This document shows positions 9,448-18,368 of a stretch of DNA of 64,000 nt, piece by piece. Below the pieces are notes generated by a model, which made no database searches, was not told the DNA's origin, and saw only the letters and a program-made list of their open reading frames with translations. This DNA is from Hyphomicrobiales bacterium (GTDB lineage: Bacteria > Pseudomonadota > Alphaproteobacteria > Rhizobiales > Beijerinckiaceae), in assembly GCA_019075865.1 (NCBI GenBank), contig JAGXAN010000010.1, positions 38,538-102,537 on the forward strand, written 5' to 3'. Within the stretch, counting starts at the first letter, position 1. Each line of letters starts with the position of its first letter. The position numbers and the translations under genes were made by a program.

Positions 9448-10335
9448 TCAGTTGCTTGGCGTGAGCCCGACAAATTGATCTTGAACGCGGGCTAAAAACA
9501 CCCGCACATTGCCGTAGGAATCGACCAGACGCTGCGTTGCGCAGGCAGGGTCTGGGGCGATGCCATAGGCTGTGGTCGAACAGGCGCTCTCAACGCAGGG
9601 CGACGCCAATGTGCCGGCCCCAATCATGCCAAGCGGGCAGACGCTTGAGGCATTGATGGCTATGCTGCTGCTGGCAGAGTTAGGGGTCGTTCCTGCGCCC
9701 AAGGCCGACGCCACACCACTGATTTGGCTGATGATATCGAGATTCTTGGTGTTGTAGGCCTGCGTCAACTGGTTGGCGGCAACGACGGCGGCGGCGGCCG
9801 TTTCGCCATTTTGGGCGCGCACTGCCGAATTCTGATCCATAGCCTGCATTACGGTCTGGGCCCTGCCAATCAGACTGGACAGTTTTTGGTAAGCCGATGC
9901 AGTTGAGGATCCGGTTTGAGCCGAGGCGTTGATCCCGGCCAGCACGCTACCCGCCGCATTGCCCATGGAGCTGAACGATGATTGCGACGCGCCCGAGGCT
10001 GGCCCCAACGTCGCAAGCTGGGGCGCCAATGCCTGCAATGTGGCAGCGCCATCTTGGGGTGTTGCGGCGGGATTGACCACTGGCACAGCTGCGCCGGTGG
10101 TGGTGGCACAATGTATGCCGCTGGTGGCTGTTTGGGTACCGCTGACCGCTGTCACGGTCGTGGTCACCTGATTGCGGGTCTGGGTTTGCTGGCCCAATCT
10201 TGCGGCATCCATCACCGGCACGTCGGCATTGGCCGAAGAGATAAGCAAGCTTAAACTACCCGCGGTTCCACACACCAACCCCAAGACTTGATCTCTGCCC
10301 ACATGGAATGGCATGGTTTTCACGATTGACCTCAT
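9448..10335 (-). CDS. VirB5-like secreted protein (first copy), with cysteine-rich C-terminus
   Basis: 295 residues from the ATG at 10333-10335, which overlaps the virB4 stop codon. A signal peptide (cleavage near SANA) leads to VPVMDAARLGQQTQT, the same kind of mature start as the next gene and as VirB5/TrbJ. Unlike that gene it has a C-terminal section with five cysteines (VCPLGM, SPCVESAC, PACAT), probably disulfide-bonded in the periplasm. VirB5 proteins usually occur once per operon, so one of the two may have a specialised role. Function is inferred from position and the mature N-terminus. Confidence 0.6.
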   Translation of the reverse strand: MRSIVKTMPFHVGRDQVLGLVCGTAGSLSLLISSANADVPVMDAARLGQQTQTRNQVTTTVTAVSGTQTATSGIHCATTTGAAVPVVNPAATPQDGAATLQALAPQLATLGPASGASQSSFSSMGNAAGSVLAGINASAQTGSSTASAYQKLSSLIGRAQTVMQAMDQNSAVRAQNGETAAAAVVAANQLTQAYNTKNLDIISQISGVASALGAGTTPNSASSSIAINASSVCPLGMIGAGTLASPCVESACSTTAYGIAPDPACATQRLVDSYGNVRVFLARVQDQFVGLTPSN

Positions 10336-12746
10336 GGTTGATCTCCCGACAAAAACAGCGGCAACCAAATCTTGGGGTCATCACCCACCCGCGCTCTCAG
10401 GCCATCGAGTTCGGCTACCGTTTCCGTGCGGCCCGACAATATTTTGATGAGATCATTCATGCCGGATAAATTCAGCCGCGCCACCACCGAGTCGGTGCCA
10501 TGCTTGATCAAGAATGAGCGTGATTCTGGGACATTCTCTCGGATCCACCGCACCTCGCGCTTGGTCAGCCGGAACGCCTCCCCATAAGAAGTGTCATCAG
10601 CCTTCGGATTGGGAAAAAAGATATTGGTGGCCGTCTGCTCAATCAGCGTTGCTGCCGACTTCGAGCGCACGATATCGGCCGCCGACTGTGTGCCAAAGCC
10701 GATAATGCCATTCTGCTTGCGAATCGTTTTGAGCTTGTCCTTGATGAAGTAGGCAAACACCTCATCATCGAGGAGACGCCAACCCTCGTCGAGAAAAATC
10801 ATCACTGGCGTGCCGTCGAGAAGTTCCTCGATCCGGTGAAAAATATACATCAAAGCTGCGGTGCGAATGACTGGATCATCCAGCACCGCCGTCATGTCGA
10901 AGCCGAAGATTGAAGTCATCGAGAATGAGTCGGTTGGATTGTTGAACAACCAGCCACGCTGATCCGTCCGTATCCAGCTCCCCAGCCGCGAGAAGAGATC
11001 ATCATCGGAGGCCTTCATGCGCCCACGCAGCAAGGTTGCGAACTCGCTGAGCGTGCGGCCCTCGATTGGCACGCCCATCAGCGAGGCAATGGCGTTGCGA
11101 ATAACCTTCTCTTCGACAGCCACCAAAGCGCCGCCATGGGAGGGACGCACCATAAAGGAGATCAATGAGAACAGGAATTCGCGATTTGCGGGATTATCCG
11201 GCAATTGCAACGGATTGAAGCCGGTGGGTTCGCCCGGACGCATCACTTCATATTGTCCGCCAAGCGCCCGGACAAGAATTTCCATGCCACGATCTTTATC
11301 GACCAGCACCAGTTTGGGGCGCGGTTTGATGCGCTGCGATTGCGCCGCCATAAACCCCAAAAACACCGTCTTGCCGGAGCCCGATGGCCCGACGACCGTG
11401 AAATTGCCAAGATCGCGCACATGATAATTGAAATAATAGGCGGTCTGCGACACGGTTTCGAGGATCGAAATCGCCGGTCCCCAATGGTTGCCACTCGCTC
11501 TGCCGCTTGGATAATTGTGCAGCGACGACAGGCCAGCAAAGTTTTTTGAAGATATCATCGCCGATCGTGCGCCATAGGCGAAATTGCCGGGTAGTTGCGA
11601 CCAGAAGGCTGGCTCAAGGTTCAAATCCTCACGGACCCAAATCACGGAACGATCACTCAAGGTCGCCCCCACCGAGGTGACGCAGCGCTGTACCTCTGGT
11701 AAATCGCGCCCCAGACACAGGACGCTCAAATTGTGCTGGCCATAGAGAACTTCGGAACCGAGCAATTCGTTGCGCGCATCTTCCAAGGTTTCGGAGACGA
11801 CCGATCCTGCCGCATCCGACATATCAACCTGGCGCGTCACCCGATCAATCGATGCAGCTGCCGCCACCTTGTCGACAATGGCAAAACTTTGGGAGAGGAT
11901 AAATTCATGGGGGGCACTCAGCATCGAATCCAGCATGCCGGGACCAGTCAGGCCGGGATATTCGCGCACCGACAGCATCGCGCCATAGCGGGTATCGCTT
12001 GGCGAGGCGCCGCGAATTTCCAGCGCATTGCGCCCGAAAAACACCCGCTTCATCGCCAGAGCTTCGCCAAGTTTCATGCGCGGCAATGGCATCGGGCGCG
12101 GCAGTGCGCCATTAATGATCTGGATCAGAAATTCCAGCGGCTCCGAACACCAGATGCCATCCCTCATCTCAACACGAAGATGCCGCGCGCTATATGCGCC
12201 GAGCGAGGCTTTGATTGCGACCGTGACATCTTCCAACTCGTTCAGGGCTTCGCGGTCATCCGACGAGGCTCCCTCAAGGGTCTTGCGGCCGAGCAGCTTT
12301 TTCATCGCTGCATCAAAAGTCCCGACGCTGCCCTGCAGGCCACGCCGCAAGATCGTTACATAGATATCGTTAACAAACATCCGGCGTTTGGCCAGCAAAG
12401 CACTATAACGCCCGTCAATCTCGGCGCAGAGCGGAGACTCAAAATCTGAGTTTAATTGCGGTGTGACCTCGCGGCGGATGATGTGGGTGGTGATGGCATA
12501 GCGAGAGCCACCCAAAGTGCGCACGAGATCATTGCGCGCCAACAGGCGCACATTGATATCGCTGATATCGGCAGTCTCAAAACAAAAGCCGTCGAGTTTG
12601 AGCGTGCTCAGCAACACGCCATCATCGGTGCGGATGACCTGATCACTGACATGACGGGCGTAGGGGATGTGTACCGACAATGGGCGCTCACGACGCGAGA
12701 CCGCACCAAAACTCAGTTCATTGTGCAGAGCCTGCGCGATTGCCAT
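10332..12746 (-). CDS. virB4: VirB4 secretion ATPase
   Basis: About 804 residues, VirB4/CagE/TrbE family. The N-terminal domain starts ERPLSVHIPYARHVSDQVI. The C-terminal ATPase has Walker A GPSGSGKT (about residue 450), Walker B MIFLDEGWRLLDDE and the late IGFGTQSAADI segment. It powers pilus biogenesis and substrate transfer together with VirB11 and VirD4. I prefer ATG at 12744-12746, which has GAGG and AGGG just upstream and avoids overlap with virB3. An ATG at 12780-12782 would add 12 residues and overlap virB3 by 26 bases. Confidence 0.96.
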   Translation of the reverse strand: MAIAQALHNELSFGAVSRRERPLSVHIPYARHVSDQVIRTDDGVLLSTLKLDGFCFETADISDINVRLLARNDLVRTLGGSRYAITTHIIRREVTPQLNSDFESPLCAEIDGRYSALLAKRRMFVNDIYVTILRRGLQGSVGTFDAAMKKLLGRKTLEGASSDDREALNELEDVTVAIKASLGAYSARHLRVEMRDGIWCSEPLEFLIQIINGALPRPMPLPRMKLGEALAMKRVFFGRNALEIRGASPSDTRYGAMLSVREYPGLTGPGMLDSMLSAPHEFILSQSFAIVDKVAAAASIDRVTRQVDMSDAAGSVVSETLEDARNELLGSEVLYGQHNLSVLCLGRDLPEVQRCVTSVGATLSDRSVIWVREDLNLEPAFWSQLPGNFAYGARSAMISSKNFAGLSSLHNYPSGRASGNHWGPAISILETVSQTAYYFNYHVRDLGNFTVVGPSGSGKTVFLGFMAAQSQRIKPRPKLVLVDKDRGMEILVRALGGQYEVMRPGEPTGFNPLQLPDNPANREFLFSLISFMVRPSHGGALVAVEEKVIRNAIASLMGVPIEGRTLSEFATLLRGRMKASDDDLFSRLGSWIRTDQRGWLFNNPTDSFSMTSIFGFDMTAVLDDPVIRTAALMYIFHRIEELLDGTPVMIFLDEGWRLLDDEVFAYFIKDKLKTIRKQNGIIGFGTQSAADIVRSKSAATLIEQTATNIFFPNPKADDTSYGEAFRLTKREVRWIRENVPESRSFLIKHGTDSVVARLNLSGMNDLIKILSGRTETVAELDGLRARVGDDPKIWLPLFLSGDQP

Positions 12747-12756
12747 CTGCCCTGCC

Positions 12757-13056
12757 TCAGACTTTGTAAGAACTGGCGCCATGCCAGAACGCTTTGGAGC
12801 GCGGCGGACATTTGGCGCCGCGGATCATCAGGATTTCGAAAATCTGCAGATCGCGCGCCACCATAATTCGGCCGAATGCATAAAGAGGCAGGGCTACCAG
12901 CAGCATCAACAGGTTTTTGGTGGCGAGAAAGACAACCGACGACACGACACCCAGAAACATGAAATACAAATAGGGCACGCCAAGAAGGGTTGGTGCGACC
13001 GTCAGTGCCCGCACCAGCGGTGTTACCAGTGGGGTCTCGAAGGCTTCCTCGCTCAT
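12757..13056 (-). CDS. virB3: VirB3 inner-membrane protein
   Basis: 99 residues, VirB3 family. Begins with the conserved pattern ETPLVTPLVRALTVAPTLLGVP and has two hydrophobic segments (about residues 22-45 and 48-66). Its ending ARDLQIFEILMIRG is typical of VirB3 proteins that precede VirB4. Lies three bases after virB2. Confidence 0.92.
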   Translation of the reverse strand: MSEEAFETPLVTPLVRALTVAPTLLGVPYLYFMFLGVVSSVVFLATKNLLMLLVALPLYAFGRIMVARDLQIFEILMIRGAKCPPRSKAFWHGASSYKV

Positions 13057-13059
13057 AGA

Positions 13060-13371
13060 TCACCCGGCCGCCGACGTTTGAAAGAAGCTGACGATCTGGG
13101 TTGCCCCAAACACCAGCACAATGCCAAAAATAACCGATCCGGCAACGCCCCAGGTCAGGCGACCGGCAAAGGCAAGCAACCCGCAGGAAATGACGGCGAG
13201 GATCGCCAATGATGTGGCAATCGGCCCGGTCAGCGTCGTTACCAGCGTCTGCAACGTCGTCTGCACCGGGGTCAATGCCTGGGCGAAGGCCGGCGCCATG
13301 ATCAAGGTGCAGAGCAGACCGGCCATACCAAGGCGTAGTGCAAAATGTTTATCAGCCCCGTTCAAATGCAT
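13060..13371 (-). CDS. virB2: VirB2 major pilin
   Basis: 103 residues from ATG at 13369-13371, with GGAG ten bases upstream; the open frame extends further upstream but that part is unlike any pilin. A long signal peptide (to about PAFAQA) precedes two hydrophobic helices separated by a short turn (AFAGRLTWGV), the VirB2/TrbC pilin layout. The mature pilin of about 75 residues would be inserted in the inner membrane and extracted into the pilus. Confidence 0.9.
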   Translation of the reverse strand: MHLNGADKHFALRLGMAGLLCTLIMAPAFAQALTPVQTTLQTLVTTLTGPIATSLAILAVISCGLLAFAGRLTWGVAGSVIFGIVLVFGATQIVSFFQTSAAG

Positions 13372-13402
13372 GTTTTCAACTCCGTTTTCAGATTGCAAAG
13401 TT

Positions 13403-14242
13403 TCAATTGAAGGATTCGACGAAGCCGGATTTCCAGACAACGCCGTCACCGTTCTGGCTTGACCCGATATTCTCGACCGTTTGGGCGCCGCTAGCGCCCG
13501 TTTGCGGTTCCATCTGGTTTGTGATGGGCCTTTTAACCGCATCGGCATTGACAGCAGGCTTGTGCCCGCCATGGGGGTCAAATCCCTGCTTCCAGCCGAA
13601 ATAATGATTGAGGACCTTGGCAACGTAGCCGATGGTTTCGCGATAGGGTGGCAGGCCATGAAACTTCGTCACAGCGCCATTGCCCGCATTGTAAGCGGCC
13701 AGCACATAAAGTGGGTTTTGGTAGATCGCTTCGAGCGCCCGCAATTCGCGGATGCCGCCTAGCACATTTTGTGCCGGGTCGCAGATGTTGACGCCCGTTC
13801 GGCTGGCGGTCGACGGCATTAATTGCATCAAGCCATAGGCCCCTTTGGGGGAGGATTCGGTCGAGACAAAATCGCTTTCGGTTTTGGCGACAGCCAAGGC
13901 CAAGGCCGAATCAAAATGCTGCGCAACAGCGATTTGCCGCACCAGCGCCCGAGCCTCGATACGGCTGAGTGCGATAGCACCAAGACATTGAGCGGGCTGG
14001 ATAATTTTGACATTTTTTGAAGTATTTAAGCGCGTAGAATCCGACTGAACGCTCACAACAGCTACGCCATCATTTGCGATCTGTGCAATCATCATCCGAC
14101 GAGTGCCGGAGGTGCCTATTTTAGCGTGCAACGACTTATCATAAGTCATTGATGGTGTGTAATAATTTTGTGCCAGACATGGAATTGCCAATATATGAAA
14201 CAAAACTAATTTAATTAAAATGTTTCTATGAGAACTATTCAT
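13403..14242 (-). CDS. virB1: VirB1 lytic transglycosylase
   Basis: About 279 residues from ATG at 14240-14242 (MNSSHRNILIK), with a signal peptide. The SLT domain is clear: catalytic Glu in LALAVAKTESDF, then SPKGAYGLMQLMPSTA and YVLAAYNAGNGAV. It cuts peptidoglycan locally so the channel can cross the wall. The C-terminal 60 residues are a low-complexity Gly/Asn/Gln tail. First gene of the virB operon; the AT-rich gap 14243-14353 to the divergent operon must contain both promoters. Confidence 0.92.
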   Translation of the reverse strand: MNSSHRNILIKLVLFHILAIPCLAQNYYTPSMTYDKSLHAKIGTSGTRRMMIAQIANDGVAVVSVQSDSTRLNTSKNVKIIQPAQCLGAIALSRIEARALVRQIAVAQHFDSALALAVAKTESDFVSTESSPKGAYGLMQLMPSTASRTGVNICDPAQNVLGGIRELRALEAIYQNPLYVLAAYNAGNGAVTKFHGLPPYRETIGYVAKVLNHYFGWKQGFDPHGGHKPAVNADAVKRPITNQMEPQTGASGAQTVENIGSSQNGDGVVWKSGFVESFN

Positions 14243-14353
14243 GTAAAAACGAATTCCAAGCAGCAAATAAACATTAAAAAGCTGTTTACAGGCGAATTTA
14301 TGCTCTGTAAATAGCGAACAGGATATAAAATATTGATTTGATACGGTGGTTGT

Positions 14354-14989
14354 ATGAAATGGTATTCGGTATACGCTATTTTCAAGACTTTACTGAAGCA
14401 TAGCAATGATTTAACATCACGACCGCCCCGCCGCGCGATCACCGTAGTCGTCGCCGGTCTGGCCGTCGCTGCCCCTACCTCACCAGCTTTTGCCCAGGAT
14501 GCGCCTTGGGGATGTCAGGTGTTGCTATGCGCTGCAGCCACATCCCCGTCGTGGTCTGGCATTCCTTATTGCGTTCCGCCCATGGAGGCGTTGTTCAGCC
14601 AGCTCGCGCGCGGAGGTGGCTGGCCGTCCTGTCCGGAAGGCGGAGAAACCAGCGGCCTTGGCTATCAGCCCTATAAACCGTGTCCGGCGCCGGACATCAA
14701 CGTTGATTATCAGCCCGCAACCTTTGGATCGCAGAGTGAGCAAATAACAACTGGCGTGTTCCAGGCCGATCCAAATGGGGCCTATTGTTCCCCGCCTGAG
14801 CAAATCAGCAATTTTACGCTGCGCCAGCAACAGAACACGACTTATGGCCAGGACACCTCCGGCCCGCCGCCGCTGGATTTTACACCGCAACTGACCTTGG
14901 CAACGGCTAATGCCACGCCCTATTATGTCGACATCACGCCATCGGGCGCGACATCGATCCGCTTTTATTTTTCCCTGCAGGGCTATTGA
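14354..14989 (+). CDS. Secreted cysteine-containing protein of the divergent conjugation operon
   Basis: 211 residues with a signal peptide (cleavage near SPAFAQ after about residue 48). The mature start GCQVLLCAAA followed by a CVPPMEALFSQLARGGGWPSC block is, from memory, a pattern that recurs in secreted proteins near alphaproteobacterial conjugation genes. No enzyme motif is visible; the rest is Gln/Pro/Thr-rich with several cysteines. First gene of the plus-strand operon, followed after three bases by an SNase-like gene. Start could also be a later codon, since the N-terminal extension is long. Confidence 0.65.
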   Translation: MKWYSVYAIFKTLLKHSNDLTSRPPRRAITVVVAGLAVAAPTSPAFAQDAPWGCQVLLCAAATSPSWSGIPYCVPPMEALFSQLARGGGWPSCPEGGETSGLGYQPYKPCPAPDINVDYQPATFGSQSEQITTGVFQADPNGAYCSPPEQISNFTLRQQQNTTYGQDTSGPPPLDFTPQLTLATANATPYYVDITPSGATSIRFYFSLQGY

Positions 14990-14992
14990 GCC

Positions 14993-15607
14993 ATGCGGCG
15001 CGTTTTTGCGACATTCGTGCTTTGCTTTGGTGCCGCCGCCACCCATGCGGCACCGGTGCAACAAGCATCTCCCGCGTCATGGTGGGCGTTTCCGGCCGCA
15101 CCCATCTTTGTCACTGGCGACACATGGCAACTTGGCTCTGAGACCTACCGGCTTTATGGCGTGCAAGCCTGCCTGCGCTCGACCTATTTTACCAATGCCC
15201 ATGGCATCAAACATGATTGCGGCGAAGTCAGCCTCGGCATGCTGGTGTCTTACGTGCGCACCCTCAAACCACTTTGCACGACCATTGCCCATACGCCGTC
15301 CACCCATGAGACCTTCGTGGTTTGCGTTGCTAGCCTGACCGCCGGCCCCAACAAAGGCTCGCGGCTGGACCTTGGCACGGCATTGATTGCGGGTGGTTGG
15401 GCCTTTGCAGCCCTCGCTGCCAATGGCGAGCCGTTTCACACAGCCTACGGAGCCGCCCAAAATGTCGCCCAAAATGCCCATGCCGGCCTCTGGCAGTTTA
15501 CCGACATACCCAACCCAAATGCGACCATTTTGAACGCGTTACGCCGTGCGCACATTGTCACTGCCACAAAGCTTGCATCACCCCATGCTGCTCCGCCAGC
15601 CCATTGA
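14993..15607 (+). CDS. Exported SNase-fold (thermonuclease family) protein, catalytic residues missing
   Basis: 204 residues with signal peptide (cleavage near THAA). The SNase (OB) fold is suggested by the order VTGDTW, ETYRLYGVQAC, GTALIAGGWAFA and an A..AH.GLW ending. In active nucleases the second strand reads like GIDAPE; here it is GVQACL, so the conserved Asp and Glu are replaced, and the second catalytic arginine is not evident. It is therefore probably a binding or structural protein rather than a nuclease. A paralogue with more of the active site lies at 17583. Confidence 0.65.
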   Translation: MRRVFATFVLCFGAAATHAAPVQQASPASWWAFPAAPIFVTGDTWQLGSETYRLYGVQACLRSTYFTNAHGIKHDCGEVSLGMLVSYVRTLKPLCTTIAHTPSTHETFVVCVASLTAGPNKGSRLDLGTALIAGGWAFAALAANGEPFHTAYGAAQNVAQNAHAGLWQFTDIPNPNATILNALRRAHIVTATKLASPHAAPPAH

Positions 15608-15635
15608 CCTTTAAGAATGAACCACCGATTTGATC

Positions 15636-16412
15636 ATGGCCAGACATATTTTCTCGAAGCAAACCGTGCGAAGGCTTAGCGCTGTCGCCTGCCTGATCGC
15701 CGCCGGTATCCTGCCCGCATGGGGACAGGCAGCTTCTTCGGTCGCTTCGACGAACGCTCCGGTGGTCATCAATCCACAACACTTCACCTACAATCCCCAG
15801 ACCACCATCATGGCGCCGAAGCGAGCGCCAGTGTTTCAGTGGAAGCCGATGGATTATTATGATTTGACGCTGCCTGGCACCGACGCCATGCCTTACGCCG
15901 AAATCTGGGCTGACAAACTGATCGAAAACAATCGAGCCTACCGCAAAGCCGGCGACAGGAGATTTTCTCTTGCCAACGCCCCTGCAACCGAAGCTGATTG
16001 GGGGGTCTACAGTTCAAGCGATGAGGTGGTCGTGACCATTTTGAACACGTTCACCTGCAAAGTAATCAACATTGATCCCGCGGGCCACGCAACGCTCAAA
16101 CTCTGCCCGATGCGGCTGGTCGAATTTGTCAGTGGCCAAAGGCGAATGTTCAATGCACCAGATGGCTGTTTCCTGGAATTTACGAAACAACCTCCCGGCA
16201 TCGCCTTTGATGCAACTCGCGATGCGACATATGCCACCTACGATGCTTCGGATCATTCAATCCGGCTTGGAACAGTCATCAATCACAACCCTGTCAAGGG
16301 ATGCTCGTTTCATATGCCGATACCGCACTTCGCACCTGACCCGCCGATGATGTCGCGCGGCCTCGTCAAGCTGCCTCAGCCGGTTCCGGCGAAGCTGGGA
16401 GCGAGCAAATGA
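15636..16412 (+). CDS. Exported protein of the conjugation accessory operon, unrecognised
   Basis: 258 residues from ATG at 15636 (a TTG six bases earlier is also in frame). N-terminal signal peptide with an arginine pair (cleavage near PAWGQA). Three cysteines (TCKV, LCPM, GCFL) and a late GCSF suggest disulfides in the periplasm. No known domain is visible to me. Follows the first SNase-like gene by 28 bases on the same strand. Confidence 0.6.
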   Translation: MARHIFSKQTVRRLSAVACLIAAGILPAWGQAASSVASTNAPVVINPQHFTYNPQTTIMAPKRAPVFQWKPMDYYDLTLPGTDAMPYAEIWADKLIENNRAYRKAGDRRFSLANAPATEADWGVYSSSDEVVVTILNTFTCKVINIDPAGHATLKLCPMRLVEFVSGQRRMFNAPDGCFLEFTKQPPGIAFDATRDATYATYDASDHSIRLGTVINHNPVKGCSFHMPIPHFAPDPPMMSRGLVKLPQPVPAKLGASK

Positions 16413-16485
16413 CCAACATTACCGCATCAATCTGGTTGCGAGCGAGAGGTGGGTTGGCAGAGGTTGGGATCGAATGGAGGTCGAG

Positions 16486-16881
16486 ATGACGAAGCGGCAC
16501 GCTCTGCATAGTAAGATTCTGGCGGGATTGGCATTGGCACCTACTGTCATAGCAATTAGTGCAGGCGGCCTTGCGCATGGACAATCATCCAATCAAACCC
16601 CGATAAAGCTAGGCCTTCGCGATGGCAGTTATATGGCCCAGCCCTACAGCTGTAGGAATGGCCCTGTGATTGCAATGATGGAAGTAAAAAATCACGTCTT
16701 CGACGATGGAAAGATAACGTGTCAGCTATATCGACAAAAAGACAAATTCTACGTGCTAAAAATCTGCCGAGATAACGTCCCAACTCACGACGTTGAGGAC
16801 AACTCAACAATAAAATACCGGCAGATTGGCGTGGACAAATATATATTAGGCGCAGATATTTTCCATTATTGTGGAAAATGA
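16486..16881 (+). CDS. Small exported protein, unrecognised
   Basis: 131 residues. The start ATG at 16486 is chosen because the in-frame ATG at 16474 overlaps its Shine-Dalgarno GGAGGT. Signal peptide cleavage near GGLAHGQS. The mature part has four cysteines (SCRN, TCQL, ICRD, YCGK) spaced like a small disulfide-bonded fold, and no known motif. Its stop overlaps the start of the next gene (ATGA). Confidence 0.6.
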   Translation: MTKRHALHSKILAGLALAPTVIAISAGGLAHGQSSNQTPIKLGLRDGSYMAQPYSCRNGPVIAMMEVKNHVFDDGKITCQLYRQKDKFYVLKICRDNVPTHDVEDNSTIKYRQIGVDKYILGADIFHYCGK

Positions 16882-17567
16882 CTATGAAAATTCAATGTTT
16901 ATGTATCTTAATTATAACATATATGTTAGTATTATTGCCTTTCGCGCATGCTAACTCCTTCAATGCTGATGGCTCTAGCTGTAATATTAGTGCGGCGACA
17001 ACCCTTCAGCAATTATGTCCGGCAGGCTTTGGCATGCCAAACTATCCGCCGGTCGCCTCACAAATCAGCAACAATCCTAACAATGCCAATATGATCGTGC
17101 AGGCAGCCAAATATAATGCTGTTCCAGTCAACTTGGCGCTCGCCGTAGCCGCTTCGGAAGGGGGAATGTCCTCTTGTGCGGGATCAAACACAGGCGTCAA
17201 AGGACCGATGCAGGTCACAATTGGCACTGCCAATGGATATGGTCTCAACCGCAATATCAACACCCAAAATATCAAAGCTGGAGTGCTGACCCTCAAACAC
17301 GCCATCTCGGTTTGTGGAAGCTCATCTGACATAGCCTGTCTAGCAAGTGTCTATAATGGAAGTACTGCAGCCCAGCAGAAAACCTGGACAGGGCATGTCA
17401 GTAATTATCTCGGACAAATGGCTTCCAAAAACCTATCGCTTCCGATGGGCTGCAATGTTTGCACCGGTTCAGGGGGGCTCACAACCCCGAATAATGCTGC
17501 GGGAACAGTTGGGACACCATCTCCCACCAATAATTGGATATCCTCCTCAACGCCGCTTACGACCTAG
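16878..17567 (+). CDS. Second exported lytic transglycosylase-like (SLT fold) protein
   Basis: 229 residues with signal peptide (cleavage near FAHA). The central part resembles an SLT domain: AAKYNAVPVNLALAVAASEGG carries the expected catalytic Glu, followed by TGVKGPMQVTIGTAN and a CLASVYNGS motif in place of the usual AAYNAG. Cysteine pairs flank the domain. The cluster already has VirB1, so this may be a specialised wall hydrolase for the same apparatus. The C-terminus is Thr/Asn/Pro-rich and disordered. Confidence 0.7.
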   Translation: MTMKIQCLCILIITYMLVLLPFAHANSFNADGSSCNISAATTLQQLCPAGFGMPNYPPVASQISNNPNNANMIVQAAKYNAVPVNLALAVAASEGGMSSCAGSNTGVKGPMQVTIGTANGYGLNRNINTQNIKAGVLTLKHAISVCGSSSDIACLASVYNGSTAAQQKTWTGHVSNYLGQMASKNLSLPMGCNVCTGSGGLTTPNNAAGTVGTPSPTNNWISSSTPLTT

Positions 17568-17582
17568 CGCTGAACATCATCA

Positions 17583-18320
17583 ATGAACCAACTGCAGAAA
17601 GTGTCAAAAACAATGGCAAACTTAGCTCTGCCCCCGAACAAGCGCAGCCCATCTGGTCCGCTCACGGCATTGGCACTCGGCGTCGCTTTTGTCAGCTTCA
17701 TACGCGCTGGACAAGCTGCTGACACGCCCGCACTTGCGCAAGCTGAGCCTTCAGCACAATTTTATACCCCCCATGTTGCGACCCAAACCGCGCCAATGCA
17801 CGTTGAAGTACTGAGCGGGGACAGCTTCAAGGATGTTGCAACCGGTGATCAATATAGGCTCTATGGCGTCGATGTTTGTGAGGCTGGGCAAATGGCCGTT
17901 CTAGACAAGCAGCCCTGGGCCTGCGGCGCGGTTTCGACCGCATGGCTGATCAAGGCAACGCTTGGTCAATGGGTGGTCTGTACCACTATTCGCAAGGAGA
18001 ACGCCGTCAAGGTTGCCCGCTGCGCCACCAGCCAATATCCGGATATTGCGCAAGACATGCTGACGGAGGGACTGGCTATCATGCCGCCTGATGCGGCGGA
18101 TCAGGAAATCCCCGCCTATGCCCAAGCCCAGAACATCGCCCGAACGCACCTCGCGGGCCTGTGGGGCAGCAAATTCCAGATGCCATGGGCCTATCGCAAA
18201 AGCCGCGTGCCGCCCTCGCCGCCCTCAATCAGCCCGGATATTCCGACGCTACCCCACAAGACCCGGCTTCCCGATCCGACAAAAATCAACCTTCCGCCGG
18301 TAGCGCCGCCAGCCAGATAG
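17583..18320 (+). CDS. Exported SNase-fold (thermonuclease family) protein, partly conserved active site
   Basis: 245 residues; signal segment about residues 24-46 (ending RAGQAA). SNase features: VLSGDSF, YRLYGVDVCEAGQ, CGAVSTAWL, VARCAT, LTEGLAIM and the closing AQAQNIARTHLAGLWG. Unlike the paralogue at 14993 it keeps the first Asp, the Arg, and the Asp and Glu of the GVD..E block. The second catalytic Arg (normally in RYGRVVARC) is not conserved (NAVKVARC). A Pro-rich tail (last 45 residues) follows. ATG at 17613 (MANLAL) is an alternative start. Confidence 0.65.
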   Translation: MNQLQKVSKTMANLALPPNKRSPSGPLTALALGVAFVSFIRAGQAADTPALAQAEPSAQFYTPHVATQTAPMHVEVLSGDSFKDVATGDQYRLYGVDVCEAGQMAVLDKQPWACGAVSTAWLIKATLGQWVVCTTIRKENAVKVARCATSQYPDIAQDMLTEGLAIMPPDAADQEIPAYAQAQNIARTHLAGLWGSKFQMPWAYRKSRVPPSPPSISPDIPTLPHKTRLPDPTKINLPPVAPPAR

Positions 18321-18368
18321 GCGCGCAGTGACAGTTACCAAGACCCCTTGCTCCCTTTGGACATCATC

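Noticed and set aside
13372..13659. Upstream extension of virB2
   Set aside because: It overlaps the coding sequence of virB1 in another frame and has no pilin features; the ATG at 13371 has its own Shine-Dalgarno.
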